A stretch of DNA of 64,000 nucleotides, taken from assembly GCF_000696095.1 (NCBI RefSeq), contig NZ_BAYX01000022.1, positions 1 through 64,000 on the forward strand. The letters run 5' to 3'. A model generated the notes under the pieces. The model saw nothing but the letters and a program-made list of their open reading frames with translations, searched no databases and had not been told where the DNA came from. Below, piece by piece: positions 35,150-44,171 of this stretch (positions within the stretch are counted from its first letter, which is position 1; each line of letters starts with the position of its first letter). The position numbers were made by a program, and so were the translations under genes. Origin of the DNA: Rhizobium rhizogenes NBRC 13257. Its GTDB lineage: Bacteria > Pseudomonadota > Alphaproteobacteria > Rhizobiales > Rhizobiaceae.

Positions 35150-35776
35150 CTAGGAACCGGCGGCTTCGCTTTCGAGCATCGCCCGCAGCTTATGATGAAT
35201 GGGGGTGGAGAGATAGCGCGCCCGGTCCTGCGGCGACAATCGCTGGCCGTGGGTGGCGATCATTTCCGGCATGGTGACCCTGGCGCCCGCATAGGGGATA
35301 TGGGTCACCGCCATTCCGGCGGCGACCGTTCCGGCCGTCTTCACGCGGCAATAAATGCCGGGACGACGCGCCTGGAAATAGCGCTTGACGAATTTCGGAT
35401 CGCCCATCTTTGCCGCGAAGGTGGCGCAGGGAACGCGGGCCGAGGTGACTTCCAAAACAAGATCGCCAGCTATAAACCTGTCGCCGACGGCGATCTCGCA
35501 ATTGTCCAGCCCGTCGATGACGAGATTCTCGCCGAACGCGCCGGGCTCCAACCGGCGTCCGAGCTCGCGCGACCACCAGTCCAGCGTCAGCGATCCCTCG
35601 ACATAGGCGGCCTGGTCCACCCCGCCATGATGCACCCGATTGCAGATCGCATCGCCGATCAGGCCTTTGGCATCGATCATCACGGCGGCGCCGACGGCAT
35701 GCTTGTTGATGCCGGTCTTGCTTTTCCTGCCGGGGAGCATTTCGGCCGCGCCAATGCAGACGGCGAGAATTTTCAT
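35150..35776 (-). CDS. MOSC-domain protein (YiiM-like)
   Basis: A 208-aa protein with a MOSC (Mo-cofactor sulfurase C-terminal) domain. It has VHHGGVDQAAYV, EPGAFGENLVIDGL and the conserved Cys in ARVPCATFAAKM. Proteins of this kind reduce N-hydroxylated compounds or handle sulfur on molybdenum cofactor; YiiM confers 6-hydroxylaminopurine resistance in E. coli. ATG at 35774-35776 gives the family start MKILAVCIG. It is divergent from recR across 57 bases. Confidence 0.9.
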   Translation of the reverse strand: MKILAVCIGAAEMLPGRKSKTGINKHAVGAAVMIDAKGLIGDAICNRVHHGGVDQAAYVEGSLTLDWWSRELGRRLEPGAFGENLVIDGLDNCEIAVGDRFIAGDLVLEVTSARVPCATFAAKMGDPKFVKRYFQARRPGIYCRVKTAGTVAAGMAVTHIPYAGARVTMPEMIATHGQRLSPQDRARYLSTPIHHKLRAMLESEAAGS

Positions 35777-35833
35777 GGGGCGATCATCCCTTCCGTGATT
35801 CCGTTCCCGCAACTTATCGGCTAAAAGCCTCCC

Positions 35834-36439
35834 ATGGCAAAGCGAGTCACCGGCCCCGAAATCGAAAAGCTCATCCAGCTCCTGGCGAAGGTGCCGGGCC
35901 TTGGCCCGCGCTCGGCGCGCCGGGCCGCATTGCACCTAATCAAGAAGAAAGACCAGCTTCTCGGCCCTCTCTCCCACGCCATGGGCGAGGCCTATGACAA
36001 GGTGAAGATCTGCTCGCGTTGCGGCAATGTCGACACCGTCGATCCCTGCACCGTCTGCACCGATGGCCACCGCGACCAGTCCGTCATCATCGTCGTCGAA
36101 GATGTCGCCGACCTCTGGGCGCTGGAGCGCGCCGCCGCGATGAATGCCGCCTATCATGTGCTTGGCGGCGTTCTCTCCCCGCTCGACGGCGTCGGCCCCG
36201 ACGATCTCAACATTCGCGGCCTGATCCAGCGTGTCGGCGAAGGCGGCGTCCGCGAAATCATCATCGCCGTCAACGCCACCGTCGAAGGACAAACCACAGC
36301 ACACTATATAACCGACCAGCTCGCCGGCCTGGAGGTGAAGATCACCCGGTTGGCCCACGGCGTGCCCGTCGGCGGCGAGCTCGACTATCTCGACGAGGGC
36401 ACGCTGACGGCGGCGCTCAGGGCGCGGACGGCGATTTGA
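35834..36439 (+). CDS. recR: Recombination protein RecR
   Basis: A 201-aa ring-forming protein that acts with RecO (and RecF) to load RecA. Order: HhH region (LLAKVPGLGPRSARRAALHL), the C4 zinc finger CSRCGNVDTVDPCTVC, and the Toprim domain (SVIIVVEDVADLWALE ... LGGVLSPLDGVGPDDL). The length is standard. It would normally follow ybaB, but three unrelated genes intervene. The mltB-type gene starts 14 bases after its stop. Confidence 0.97.
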   Translation: MAKRVTGPEIEKLIQLLAKVPGLGPRSARRAALHLIKKKDQLLGPLSHAMGEAYDKVKICSRCGNVDTVDPCTVCTDGHRDQSVIIVVEDVADLWALERAAAMNAAYHVLGGVLSPLDGVGPDDLNIRGLIQRVGEGGVREIIIAVNATVEGQTTAHYITDQLAGLEVKITRLAHGVPVGGELDYLDEGTLTAALRARTAI

Positions 36440-36453
36440 GGGAGGGACTGCCT

Positions 36454-37719
36454 ATGAGGAGAGTGACAGAGGGGGGTATCTCCCGGCATATTCTAGGCCT
36501 CCTTATTCTCCTCCTAGCCCTTCTCCCCCTCCCCGCCTTCGCCGCCTCGAAGGCCGATGTCGAAGCCCAGTTCCAGACCTGGATCCAAAAAGATCTCTGG
36601 CCCGAGGCAAAAAAGGATGGCGTTTCCGAAAAGACCTTTCGTGCCGCCTTTGCCGGCGTGACGCTGAACTGGAGCCTGCCCGATCTCGCCCCACCCGGCT
36701 TTCCGAAGCCCAAGGAGCAGAAGCAGACCCAGGCGGAGTTCTCCTCGCCCGCACCCTACTTCAACGAGGGGCGCCTGCAGAGGCTTGCGGTGACGGGGCG
36801 CAGCTTCGCCTCACAATATGGCCCGGTGCTGAAACGGATCGAAAAGGTCTATGGCGTGCCCGGCCCGATCCTGCTTGCCATCTGGGGTCGCGAGACCGGC
36901 TTCGGCGCGGCGAAACTGCCAAACTCGGCGGTGCAGGTGCTGGCAACCAAGGCCTTCATGTCGACCCGCAAGGAGATGTTCCGCACCGAGCTGATTGCCG
37001 GTCTGCGCATTCTCGAGCATGGCGACGTCGCGCCCGATCAGTTCATGGGATCCTGGGCAGGCGCACTTGGCCAGCCGCAGTTCATGCCGACCAGCTACCT
37101 GAAATATGCGGTCGATTTCGACGGCGACGGCCATCGCAACATCTGGACCTCCGTGCCGGATACGCTCGCTTCCATCGCCAACTATCTGGTGCAGAAGGGC
37201 TGGCAGCGCGGCCGTGGCTGGGGTTACGAAGTGACGATCCCGGAGAGTGTATCCTGCGCCCAGGAAGGGCCTGATCTCGCCAAGCCGATTTCGCAATGGA
37301 CGTCGCTCGGGATCGCCAGGATCGCCGGCAAGGCGTTTCCCTCCGACGAACTGCGCGCCGGCGGCATGATGCTGGTGCCGGCCGGCCGCGACGGGCCGGA
37401 ATTCATCGTCACGCCGAATTTCTACACCATCAAGGAATACAATAATTCCGACCTCTACGGTCTCTATATCGGCAATCTCGCCGACCGCATCGCCTATGGC
37501 TCCGGCGCTTTCCAGGGCCAATGGGGTGATGTCGGCAAGATGCTGCGCTCCGATGTCGCCGGCATGCAGAAGACTTTGGAGCGCAAGGGCTATGACGTCG
37601 GCGGCACCGACGGATTGCCGGGTTACAAGACAAGGCGGTCGATCGGCCAATGGCAGCAAAAGAGCGGCCTGAAGCCGACCTGCTATCCTGACAGCTCGAT
37701 GCTCGGCGTGCTGAAATAA
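36454..37719 (+). CDS. Lytic murein transglycosylase, MltB family, with peptidoglycan-binding domain
   Basis: A 421-aa periplasmic enzyme that cleaves peptidoglycan glycan strands. It has a signal peptide (about 1-30, LGLLILLLALLPLPAFAAS). The SLT_2/MltB domain has the catalytic Glu in LLAIWGRETGFGAAKL and the signatures GSWAGALGQPQFMPTSY and VDFDGDGHRNIW. A C-terminal PG_binding_1 domain (about 355-415) has MQKTLERKGYDVGGTDGLPG. The open frame extends far upstream through recR, but GAGGGAGG before the ATG at 36454 and the signal peptide fix the start. Likely in an operon with recR. Confidence 0.94.
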   Translation: MRRVTEGGISRHILGLLILLLALLPLPAFAASKADVEAQFQTWIQKDLWPEAKKDGVSEKTFRAAFAGVTLNWSLPDLAPPGFPKPKEQKQTQAEFSSPAPYFNEGRLQRLAVTGRSFASQYGPVLKRIEKVYGVPGPILLAIWGRETGFGAAKLPNSAVQVLATKAFMSTRKEMFRTELIAGLRILEHGDVAPDQFMGSWAGALGQPQFMPTSYLKYAVDFDGDGHRNIWTSVPDTLASIANYLVQKGWQRGRGWGYEVTIPESVSCAQEGPDLAKPISQWTSLGIARIAGKAFPSDELRAGGMMLVPAGRDGPEFIVTPNFYTIKEYNNSDLYGLYIGNLADRIAYGSGAFQGQWGDVGKMLRSDVAGMQKTLERKGYDVGGTDGLPGYKTRRSIGQWQQKSGLKPTCYPDSSMLGVLK

Positions 37720-37749
37720 GCGGCAGAGCGGGGTTCGGGCGCGAATGCC

Positions 37750-37778
37750 TTGCAATTTGGCCGGAACGGGATTATATC
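37750..37778 (+). promoter_or_regulatory. Strong sigma-70-type promoter of the rimP-nusA-infB operon
   Basis: TTGCAA at 37750-37755 and TATATC at 37773-37778 are separated by exactly 17 nt. Transcription would start at about 37785, upstream of the hairpin at 37805-37835. Confidence 0.65.
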
Positions 37779-37804
37779 CGCTTCAAATTCTTGATCGTGT
37801 GATG

Positions 37805-37835
37805 AAGAGTGGGCCGCAAGGACCCGCTCTTTTTT
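37805..37835 (+). terminator. Leader terminator or attenuator before rimP
   Basis: AAGAGTGGGCC and GGACCCGCTCTT form a stem with a GCAA loop and one bulged A, then a six-T run. It lies after the promoter and 45 bases before the rimP start, so it would act inside the operon's own leader. It could also catch read-through from mltB. Confidence 0.7.
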
Positions 37836-37879
37836 ATTACCTCGATCTCCCAATTGCAGCACCCTGCAGGAGTGAACGC

Positions 37880-38485
37880 TTGTCGGAAGTGACAAACGCA
37901 GACAATATCAATGAACCGCGGCTGATCGTCGAAACCGGTCTTGACCAGCGCATCGCCGCCATCATCGAGCCCGTGATCGTCGGCATGGACTATCGCCTGG
38001 TGCGTGTTCGCCTTATGAACCAGAACGGCCTGACTTTGCAGGTCATGGCTGAGCGCAACGACGGCAGCATGAACGTCCAGGGCTGTGAAGAGATCTCAAC
38101 AGCGATTTCGCCGGTGCTGGATGTGGAAGATCCGGTCGATAAGGCGTATCATCTGGAAGTCTCTTCGCCCGGCATCGACCGCCCGATGGTGCGCAAGTCG
38201 GATTTCGTCCGCTGGAACGGCCACATCGTTAAGTGCGAGACCTCGATCCTGGTGGACAACCGCAAGCGGTTCCGCGGCAAGATCACCGACGTCAATGACG
38301 ATGGCTTTACGATCGAGCGCGATCAGGTCGCTTATGGCGAAGAACCGAAGGTCACCATTCCGTTCAGCACGCTGGCCGAGGCCAAGCTGATCCTGACGGA
38401 CGATCTTATCCGTGATGCGTTGCGCGCCGACAAGCAGGCCAAGGCCGAGGCTGCGAACCAGAACGAAGCGGACGAAGAAGAATAA
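37880..38485 (+). CDS. rimP: Ribosome maturation factor RimP
   Basis: A 201-aa factor for 30S subunit maturation. It has the family stretches RIAAIIEPVIVGMDYRLVRV, MNVQGCEEISTAISPVLDVE and the conserved YHLEVSSPGIDRPM. The C-terminal domain is followed by an acidic tail. The start is TTG at 37880, supported by AGGAGTGAACGC upstream; the frame open to 37745 runs through the leader hairpin. First gene of the rimP-nusA-ylxR-infB-rbfA-truB cluster. Confidence 0.95.
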   Translation: MSEVTNADNINEPRLIVETGLDQRIAAIIEPVIVGMDYRLVRVRLMNQNGLTLQVMAERNDGSMNVQGCEEISTAISPVLDVEDPVDKAYHLEVSSPGIDRPMVRKSDFVRWNGHIVKCETSILVDNRKRFRGKITDVNDDGFTIERDQVAYGEEPKVTIPFSTLAEAKLILTDDLIRDALRADKQAKAEAANQNEADEEE

Positions 38486-38545
38486 ACCGATCAACGAACC
38501 GCCTAACGGGACGGGAACCCCAGGGCAGGAAGACGGAGACTAAAC

Positions 38546-40150
38546 ATGGCAGTCAGTGCGAACCGGCTAGAACTTCTGCAGATTGCAGATGCAGTGGCGC
38601 GCGAAAAGGTCATCGACCGCGAGATCGTGCTTGCCGCGATGGCGGACGCGATTCAGAAGGCCGCGCGCTCGCGTTACGGCACGGAATCGAACATCCGCGC
38701 CGATATCAATCCGAAGACCGGCGAAATCCGTCTGCAGCGTCTGCTCGAAGTTGTCGAAAAGGCCGAAGACTATTCCACGCAGATCCCGCTGGAACTGGCC
38801 CGCGACCGCAACCCGGACGCAGCCCTTGGCGACTTCATCGCCGATCCGCTGCCGCCGATGGATTTCGGCCGCATCGCCGCCCAGTCGGCCAAGCAGGTCA
38901 TCGTGCAGAAAGTGCGCGAAGCCGAGCGTGACCGCCAGTTCGACGAATTCAAGGATCGCGTCGGCGAAATCGTCAACGGCACCGTCAAGCGCGTCGAATA
39001 CGGCAACGTCATCGTCGATCTCGGCCGTGGCGAAGGCATCATCCGCCGCGACGAAATGATCCCGCGCGAGAACTTCCGCTACGGCGACCGCGTTCGCGCT
39101 TATGTTTACGACGTGCGCCGCGAACAGCGCGGCCCGCAGATCTTCCTGTCGCGCACGCATCCGCAGTTCATGGTCAAGCTCTTCACCATGGAAGTGCCGG
39201 AAATCTACGACGGCATCATCCAGGTGAAGTCGGTTGCCCGCGATCCGGGCTCTCGCGCCAAGATCGCCGTTATTTCCAATGACTCGTCGATCGATCCGGT
39301 CGGCGCCTGCGTCGGTATGCGCGGTTCGCGCGTTCAGGCCGTCGTCGGCGAATTGCAGGGCGAAAAGATCGACATCATTCCGTGGTCCAACGAGCCGGCG
39401 AACTTCGTCGTCAACGCGTTGCAGCCGGCGGAAGTCTCCAAGGTCGTTCTCGATGAGGATGCCGAGCGCATCGAAGTCGTGGTTCCGGACGAACAGCTGT
39501 CGCTGGCCATCGGCCGCCGCGGCCAGAACGTCCGCCTCGCTTCGCAGCTGACCGGCTGGGACATCGACATCATGACGGAAGCCGAAGAGTCCGAGCGTCG
39601 TCAGAAGGAATTCAACGAGCGCACCAACCTGTTCATGGACGCGCTCGACGTCGACGAAATGGTCGGCCAGGTTCTGGCCTCGGAAGGCTTTGCCGCCGTC
39701 GAGGAACTGGCTTACGTCGAACTCGACGAAATCGCTTCCATCGACGGTTTCGACGAAGAGACCGCCCAGGAAATCCAGCAGCGCGCCCGCGAATATCTGG
39801 AACGCCTGGAAGCCGAAATGGACGAGAAGCGCAAGGCGCTCGGCGTTGCCGACGAACTGCGTCAGATCAACGGCATGACCGCACAGATGATGGTTGCCCT
39901 CGGTGAGGACGGCATCAAGACGATCGAGGATTTCGCCGGCTGCGCCGCCGACGACCTCGTCGGCTGGAGCGAGCGCAAGAATGGCGAAACGAAAAAGTTC
40001 GAAGGCCTGTTCTCCAAGCTCGAAATCTCGCGCGTCGAAGCCGAACAGATGATCGTACAGGCTCGCCTGTCGGCCGGCTGGATCACCGAAGCCGATCTCG
40101 CCACCGAGACCGAAGAGGTCGCGGAGGATGAGACCGAGCAAGAAGCATGA
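38546..40150 (+). CDS. nusA: Transcription termination/antitermination factor NusA
   Basis: A 534-aa RNA-polymerase-bound factor that modulates pausing, termination and antitermination. The N-terminal domain (1 to about 130) starts NRLELLQIADAVAREKVIDR. An S1 domain follows (about 135-200, GTVKRVEYGNVIVDLGRGEG). The KH pair has VKSVARDPGSRAKIAVISND, DPVGACVGMRGSRVQAVVGE and LAIGRRGQNVRLASQLTG. Two C-terminal helix-hairpin-helix repeats and an acidic end complete it. It overlaps ylxR by 4 bases. NusA may control its own leader terminator. Confidence 0.98.
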   Translation: MAVSANRLELLQIADAVAREKVIDREIVLAAMADAIQKAARSRYGTESNIRADINPKTGEIRLQRLLEVVEKAEDYSTQIPLELARDRNPDAALGDFIADPLPPMDFGRIAAQSAKQVIVQKVREAERDRQFDEFKDRVGEIVNGTVKRVEYGNVIVDLGRGEGIIRRDEMIPRENFRYGDRVRAYVYDVRREQRGPQIFLSRTHPQFMVKLFTMEVPEIYDGIIQVKSVARDPGSRAKIAVISNDSSIDPVGACVGMRGSRVQAVVGELQGEKIDIIPWSNEPANFVVNALQPAEVSKVVLDEDAERIEVVVPDEQLSLAIGRRGQNVRLASQLTGWDIDIMTEAEESERRQKEFNERTNLFMDALDVDEMVGQVLASEGFAAVEELAYVELDEIASIDGFDEETAQEIQQRAREYLERLEAEMDEKRKALGVADELRQINGMTAQMMVALGEDGIKTIEDFAGCAADDLVGWSERKNGETKKFEGLFSKLEISRVEAEQMIVQARLSAGWITEADLATETEEVAEDETEQEA

Positions 40151-40836
40151 CGAGCACCACCGAGCCGAATGCGGCGCCTGAGGACGACGATCTCGGGACT
40201 GACGTGAACGGACGCATGTGCATCGTAACACGCGAAAGCGGATCGCCGGATGAGCTGATCCGCTTCGTAGCCGCTCCGGACGGGACGATTGTTCCCGATC
40301 TGAAGCGGCAGCTGCCGGGACGCGGCTGCTGGGTCAAGCTCGACCGGGCGCTGGTGGACAAGGCAGTGGCGAAGAAATTGTTTGCCCGCGCCCTGAAGGC
40401 GGAGGTGACGGCACCGAGCGATCTCGGCGCCACCGTCGACCGCCTTCTTGTGGCGCAGCTTGCCGGGATGATGCACATGGCGCGCAAAGCGAGCCAGTTC
40501 GTCAATGGCTCGTCGAAGGTTGATGGCGCCGTTCGCAACGGTTCGGCACTTGCCGTGTTCCATGCGATCGATGCCGCCGACGACGGCGTTCGCAAGATCG
40601 ACCAGGCAAGAAAGGCCTGGCATCTCGGGATGGAGACCGAAAAGGAAATACCGTCATTCCGTGTCTTCACGGAGGCGGAAATGGAAGAACTGATGGGCCA
40701 GAACGCTTTTATCCATGCCGCAGCGCTTGCAGGGCGGGCGGGTCAGGGTGTAGTGAAGCGCGCAAACCTGCTCGAACGGTACCGCAACGGCGGTCAGTCC
40801 CGGGCAACGGGCGGCGCTGGCCGGCGAAAACAATGA
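40147..40836 (+). CDS. YlxR (DUF448) RNA-binding protein fused to an L7Ae-like domain
   Basis: A 229-aa protein. Residues about 20-95 form the YlxR/DUF448 domain, with RMCIVTRESGSPDELIRFV and LPGRGCWVKLDRALVDKAV. Residues about 105-190 resemble the YlxQ/L7Ae ribosomal fold, with LLVAQLAGMMHMARKASQFV and VFHAIDAADDGVRKI. In Gram-positives ylxR and ylxQ are separate genes between nusA and infB, so this is a natural fusion found in alphaproteobacteria. It overlaps nusA by 4 bases (ATGA). Confidence 0.9.
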   Translation: MTSTTEPNAAPEDDDLGTDVNGRMCIVTRESGSPDELIRFVAAPDGTIVPDLKRQLPGRGCWVKLDRALVDKAVAKKLFARALKAEVTAPSDLGATVDRLLVAQLAGMMHMARKASQFVNGSSKVDGAVRNGSALAVFHAIDAADDGVRKIDQARKAWHLGMETEKEIPSFRVFTEAEMEELMGQNAFIHAAALAGRAGQGVVKRANLLERYRNGGQSRATGGAGRRKQ

Positions 40837-40937
40837 CGCGGTCACCGGTCGATACCGGACGCCTCATTAAGGTACATGCATTGAACGACAGGGTCTAACG
40901 GACGTTTCCGAGCCCTGTCCGAAGGAACGGGAACGGA

Positions 40938-43664
40938 ATGACCGACAATCAAGACGACAAGACGCTGAGTGCATCGGGTAAGAAGACCCTCACCCTGAAG
41001 CCTTCAGGCGTGAACCAGGGCACCGTGCGCCAGGACATGGGCCGCGGTCGCACCAAGGCGGTCGTGGTTGAAACCCGCAAGCGCCGCCCGCTACGCCCAG
41101 AAGACGAGAAGCCGATCGTTGCGACGCCGACAGCCGCCGCAGCGCCATCCGTGACGCGTGTCGCGGAACCGACGCCGCAGCCGCCGCGCCCGCCGCAGCC
41201 AGCTCCGCGCATTCATCAGCCGGGTGGCCAACAACAGCGGCCACAGCAATCCAACCAGAACAACCAGCAGCGCCCGCAGCAGGAACGTTCGTCGCGCCCG
41301 GTGGTTCTGAACCATCTGTCGGCCGGCGAAATGGATGCGCGTCGCCGCGCGCTTGCCGAAGCCCAGATCCGTGACGCCGCCGACGCGGTTCGTCGCGCCG
41401 AGGAAGAGGCCCGCCGCGCTGAGGAAGAGGCCGCTCGCCGCATCGTCGAGCAAGCTGAAGCCGCTCGCCGCGCCGAGGAAGAGGCCGCTCGCGCCCTCGA
41501 GCCCAAGGTCGAGACGCCTGAACCGGTGGAAGCAGCGAAGCCCGCTGCCCAGGCGACTGCGGCTCCCGTCGTTGCCCGTCGTCCGGATGCGGCTCCGCAG
41601 CCTGCGCGCCCCGGCGCACCTGCCGCTGAAGCTCCGGCCAACCGCCGCCGGGTCAATGAAGAAGAAACCGATCGCGGCCCGCCGCGTGGCGGCGCCCCCG
41701 CTCGTGGCAAGGTCGTGCGTCCGGAACCGGCAAAGCCGGTTACCACTCGTCCGAAGACGGATGAAGAGCGCCGCCGCGGCAAGCTGACGGTTACGACCGC
41801 CAATGTCGACGAAGACGGCAGCGCCCGCGGCCGCTCGCTCTCGGCCATGCGCCGTCGCCAGGAAAAATTCCGCCGCAGCCAGATGCAGGAAACGCGCGAG
41901 AAGATCACGCGTGAAGTTGTGCTGCCGGAAACCATCACCATCCAGGAACTGTCGCAGCGCATGTCCGAACGTGCCGTCGACGTCATCAAGTTCCTGATGA
42001 AGGAAGGCCAGATGATGAAGCCGGGCGACGTCATCGACGCCGATCTGGCCGAACTCATCGCCGGCGAATTTGGCCACACGGTCAAGCGCGTTTCGGAATC
42101 CGACGTCGAACTCGGCATCTTCAATGTTGGCGACGAAGACGGCGAACTGGTTTCCCGTCCTCCCGTCGTCACCATCATGGGTCACGTCGACCACGGCAAG
42201 ACCTCGCTGCTCGACGCCATCCGCCACGCCAATGTGGTGGCTGGTGAAGCCGGTGGCATCACCCAGCATATCGGCGCCTACCAGGTTGAGCAGAACGGTC
42301 ACAAGATCACCTTCATCGACACGCCCGGCCACGCCGCCTTCACGGCAATGCGTGCTCGTGGCGCCCAGGCGACCGATATCGCCATTCTGGTGGTCGCGGC
42401 CGACGACAGCGTGATGCCGCAGACGATCGAATCGATCAATCATGCGAAGGCTGCCGGTGTTCCGATCATCGTCGCGATCAACAAGATCGACAAGCCTTCC
42501 GCCGATCCGCAGAAGGTTCGCAATCAGCTGCTGCAGCACGAAGTCTTCGTCGAAACCATGGGCGGTGAAGTGCTTGACGTGGAAGTTTCCGCGAAGAACC
42601 GCACCAACCTCGATAAGCTGCTCGAAGCCATCCTGCTGCAGGCGGAAATCCTTGATCTCAAGGCCAATCCGAACCGCACCGCTGAAGGCACCGTCATCGA
42701 AGCCCAGCTCGATCGTGGCCGCGGCTCGGTTGCCACCGTCCTCATCCAGAAGGGCACGCTGCGTCCGGGTCAGATCGTCGTTGCCGGCGATCAGTGGGGC
42801 CGCGTGCGTGCTCTGGTCAACGACAAGGGCGAGCATGTGAAGGAAGCCGGTCCGGCGACCCCAGTCGAGGTTCTCGGTCTTTCGGGTGCACCGCAGGCTG
42901 GCGACAAGTTCGCCGTCGTCGAAAACGAAAGCCGTGCCCGCGAAATCTCGGAATATCGTCAGCGCCTGACCCGCGACAAGGCGGCTGCCCGTCAGTCCGT
43001 CCAGCGCGGTTCGCTGGAACAGATGATGATGACGCTGCAGACCACGGGCACGAAAGAATTCCCGCTGGTCATCAAGGGCGACGTGCAGGGCTCGATCGAA
43101 GCCATTGCCGGCGCGCTGGACAAGCTCGGCACCGACGAAGTTCGTGCCCGCATCGTGCATTCCGGCGTCGGCGGCGTGACCGAATCCGATATCTCGCTGG
43201 CCGGAGCATCCGACGCTGCGATCATCGGCTTCAATGTCCGCGCCAATTCGCAGGCTCGTACGCTTGCCGAGCGTGAAGGCATCGAAATCCGCTACTACAA
43301 CATCATCTACGACCTGGTGGATGACGTGAAGGCAGCGATGTCGGGCCTGCTCTCTCCGGAACGTCGCGAAACCTTCCTCGGCAACGCCGAAATCCTCGAG
43401 GTGTTCAACATCACGAAGGTCGGCAAGGTCGCGGGTTGCCGCGTCACCGAAGGCAAGGTCGAGCGTGGCGTCGGCGTCCGCCTGGTGCGCGACAACGTCG
43501 TCATCCACGAAGGCAAGCTCAAGACGCTCAAGCGCTTCAAGGACGAAGTCTCCGAAGTCAACATGGGCCAGGAATGCGGTATGGCCTTCGAAAATTACGA
43601 AGACATCCGCGCCGGCGATACGATCGAATGCTTCCGCGTCGAGCATATCACCCGCACGCTGTAA
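40938..43664 (+). CDS. infB: Translation initiation factor IF-2
   Basis: A 908-aa GTPase that brings fMet-tRNA to the 30S subunit. The long N-terminal part (1 to about 330) is rich in Ala/Arg/Glu/Pro, with coiled-coil RRAEEEARRAEEEA repeats. The IF2_N domain contains LPETITIQELSQRMSERAVD. The G domain has G1 VTIMGHVDHGKTSLLDAI (about residue 410), G3 DTPGH and G4 NKID. Domains II-IV end in the typical FENYEDIRAGDTIECF. Part of the nusA-infB operon; a hairpin follows. Confidence 0.99.
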   Translation: MTDNQDDKTLSASGKKTLTLKPSGVNQGTVRQDMGRGRTKAVVVETRKRRPLRPEDEKPIVATPTAAAAPSVTRVAEPTPQPPRPPQPAPRIHQPGGQQQRPQQSNQNNQQRPQQERSSRPVVLNHLSAGEMDARRRALAEAQIRDAADAVRRAEEEARRAEEEAARRIVEQAEAARRAEEEAARALEPKVETPEPVEAAKPAAQATAAPVVARRPDAAPQPARPGAPAAEAPANRRRVNEEETDRGPPRGGAPARGKVVRPEPAKPVTTRPKTDEERRRGKLTVTTANVDEDGSARGRSLSAMRRRQEKFRRSQMQETREKITREVVLPETITIQELSQRMSERAVDVIKFLMKEGQMMKPGDVIDADLAELIAGEFGHTVKRVSESDVELGIFNVGDEDGELVSRPPVVTIMGHVDHGKTSLLDAIRHANVVAGEAGGITQHIGAYQVEQNGHKITFIDTPGHAAFTAMRARGAQATDIAILVVAADDSVMPQTIESINHAKAAGVPIIVAINKIDKPSADPQKVRNQLLQHEVFVETMGGEVLDVEVSAKNRTNLDKLLEAILLQAEILDLKANPNRTAEGTVIEAQLDRGRGSVATVLIQKGTLRPGQIVVAGDQWGRVRALVNDKGEHVKEAGPATPVEVLGLSGAPQAGDKFAVVENESRAREISEYRQRLTRDKAAARQSVQRGSLEQMMMTLQTTGTKEFPLVIKGDVQGSIEAIAGALDKLGTDEVRARIVHSGVGGVTESDISLAGASDAAIIGFNVRANSQARTLAEREGIEIRYYNIIYDLVDDVKAAMSGLLSPERRETFLGNAEILEVFNITKVGKVAGCRVTEGKVERGVGVRLVRDNVVIHEGKLKTLKRFKDEVSEVNMGQECGMAFENYEDIRAGDTIECFRVEHITRTL

Positions 43665-43689
43665 CAGCGCGAAGTTGAAACAATGGGAC

Positions 43690-43717
43690 GGGCGCCGGAA
43701 CATGCAGTCCGGCGCCC
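43690..43717 (+). other. 10-bp hairpin between infB and rbfA
   Basis: GGGCGCCGGA and TCCGGCGCCC pair perfectly around an 8-nt loop, 25 bases after the infB stop. Only four T residues follow after five other bases, so it is at most a partial terminator or an RNA-processing site. Confidence 0.6.
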
Positions 43718-43739
43718 GAATCTTTTGGGACCAAAGCAA

Positions 43740-44159
43740 ATGGCAACAAGACCAACTACTTCCGCGCCTTCACAGCGCATGCTTCGCGTCGGCGAACAGG
43801 TGCGCGCCGCGATTACGCAGGTCCTGCAGCGCGGCGAAGTGCGCGACGACCTGATCGAACGCACCGTGATCTCCATTTCCGAAGTGCGTATGTCGCCGGA
43901 TCTGAAGATCGCCACCGCCTTTGTGACGCCGCTCGGCGTCGCCGACCACGACCTCATCATCGATACGCTCAATCGCCACACGAAATACATCCGTGGCCGT
44001 CTCGGGCAGCATCTCCGGCAGATGAAATACATGCCGGAAATCCGCTTTCGCGACGATACCAGCTTTGACAATTACAAGAAGATCGATGCGTTGCTGCGTT
44101 CGCCGGAGGTCCAGCGCGACCTCAAGGACGACGACATCGATACCGACGAAAACCGATAA
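43740..44159 (+). CDS. rbfA: Ribosome-binding factor A
   Basis: A 139-aa KH-fold factor that assists late 30S maturation and cold adaptation. It has MLRVGEQVRAAITQVLQRGE near the start, then ISISEVRMSPDLKIATAFV and YMPEIRFRDDTSFDNYKKID. ATG at 43740 is chosen; the longer frame from 43683 would include the hairpin. It is followed 12 bases later by truB. Confidence 0.95.
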   Translation: MATRPTTSAPSQRMLRVGEQVRAAITQVLQRGEVRDDLIERTVISISEVRMSPDLKIATAFVTPLGVADHDLIIDTLNRHTKYIRGRLGQHLRQMKYMPEIRFRDDTSFDNYKKIDALLRSPEVQRDLKDDDIDTDENR

Positions 44160-44171
44160 CAGAGACAGAGA

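Noticed and set aside
36019..36453. 145-codon N-terminal extension of the lytic transglycosylase
   Set aside because: It overlaps recR in another frame. A strong ribosome binding site and signal peptide mark the start at 36454.
41091..43739. 882-codon open frame antisense to infB
   Set aside because: Shadow of infB caused by third-position GC bias; the translated product shows no family features.
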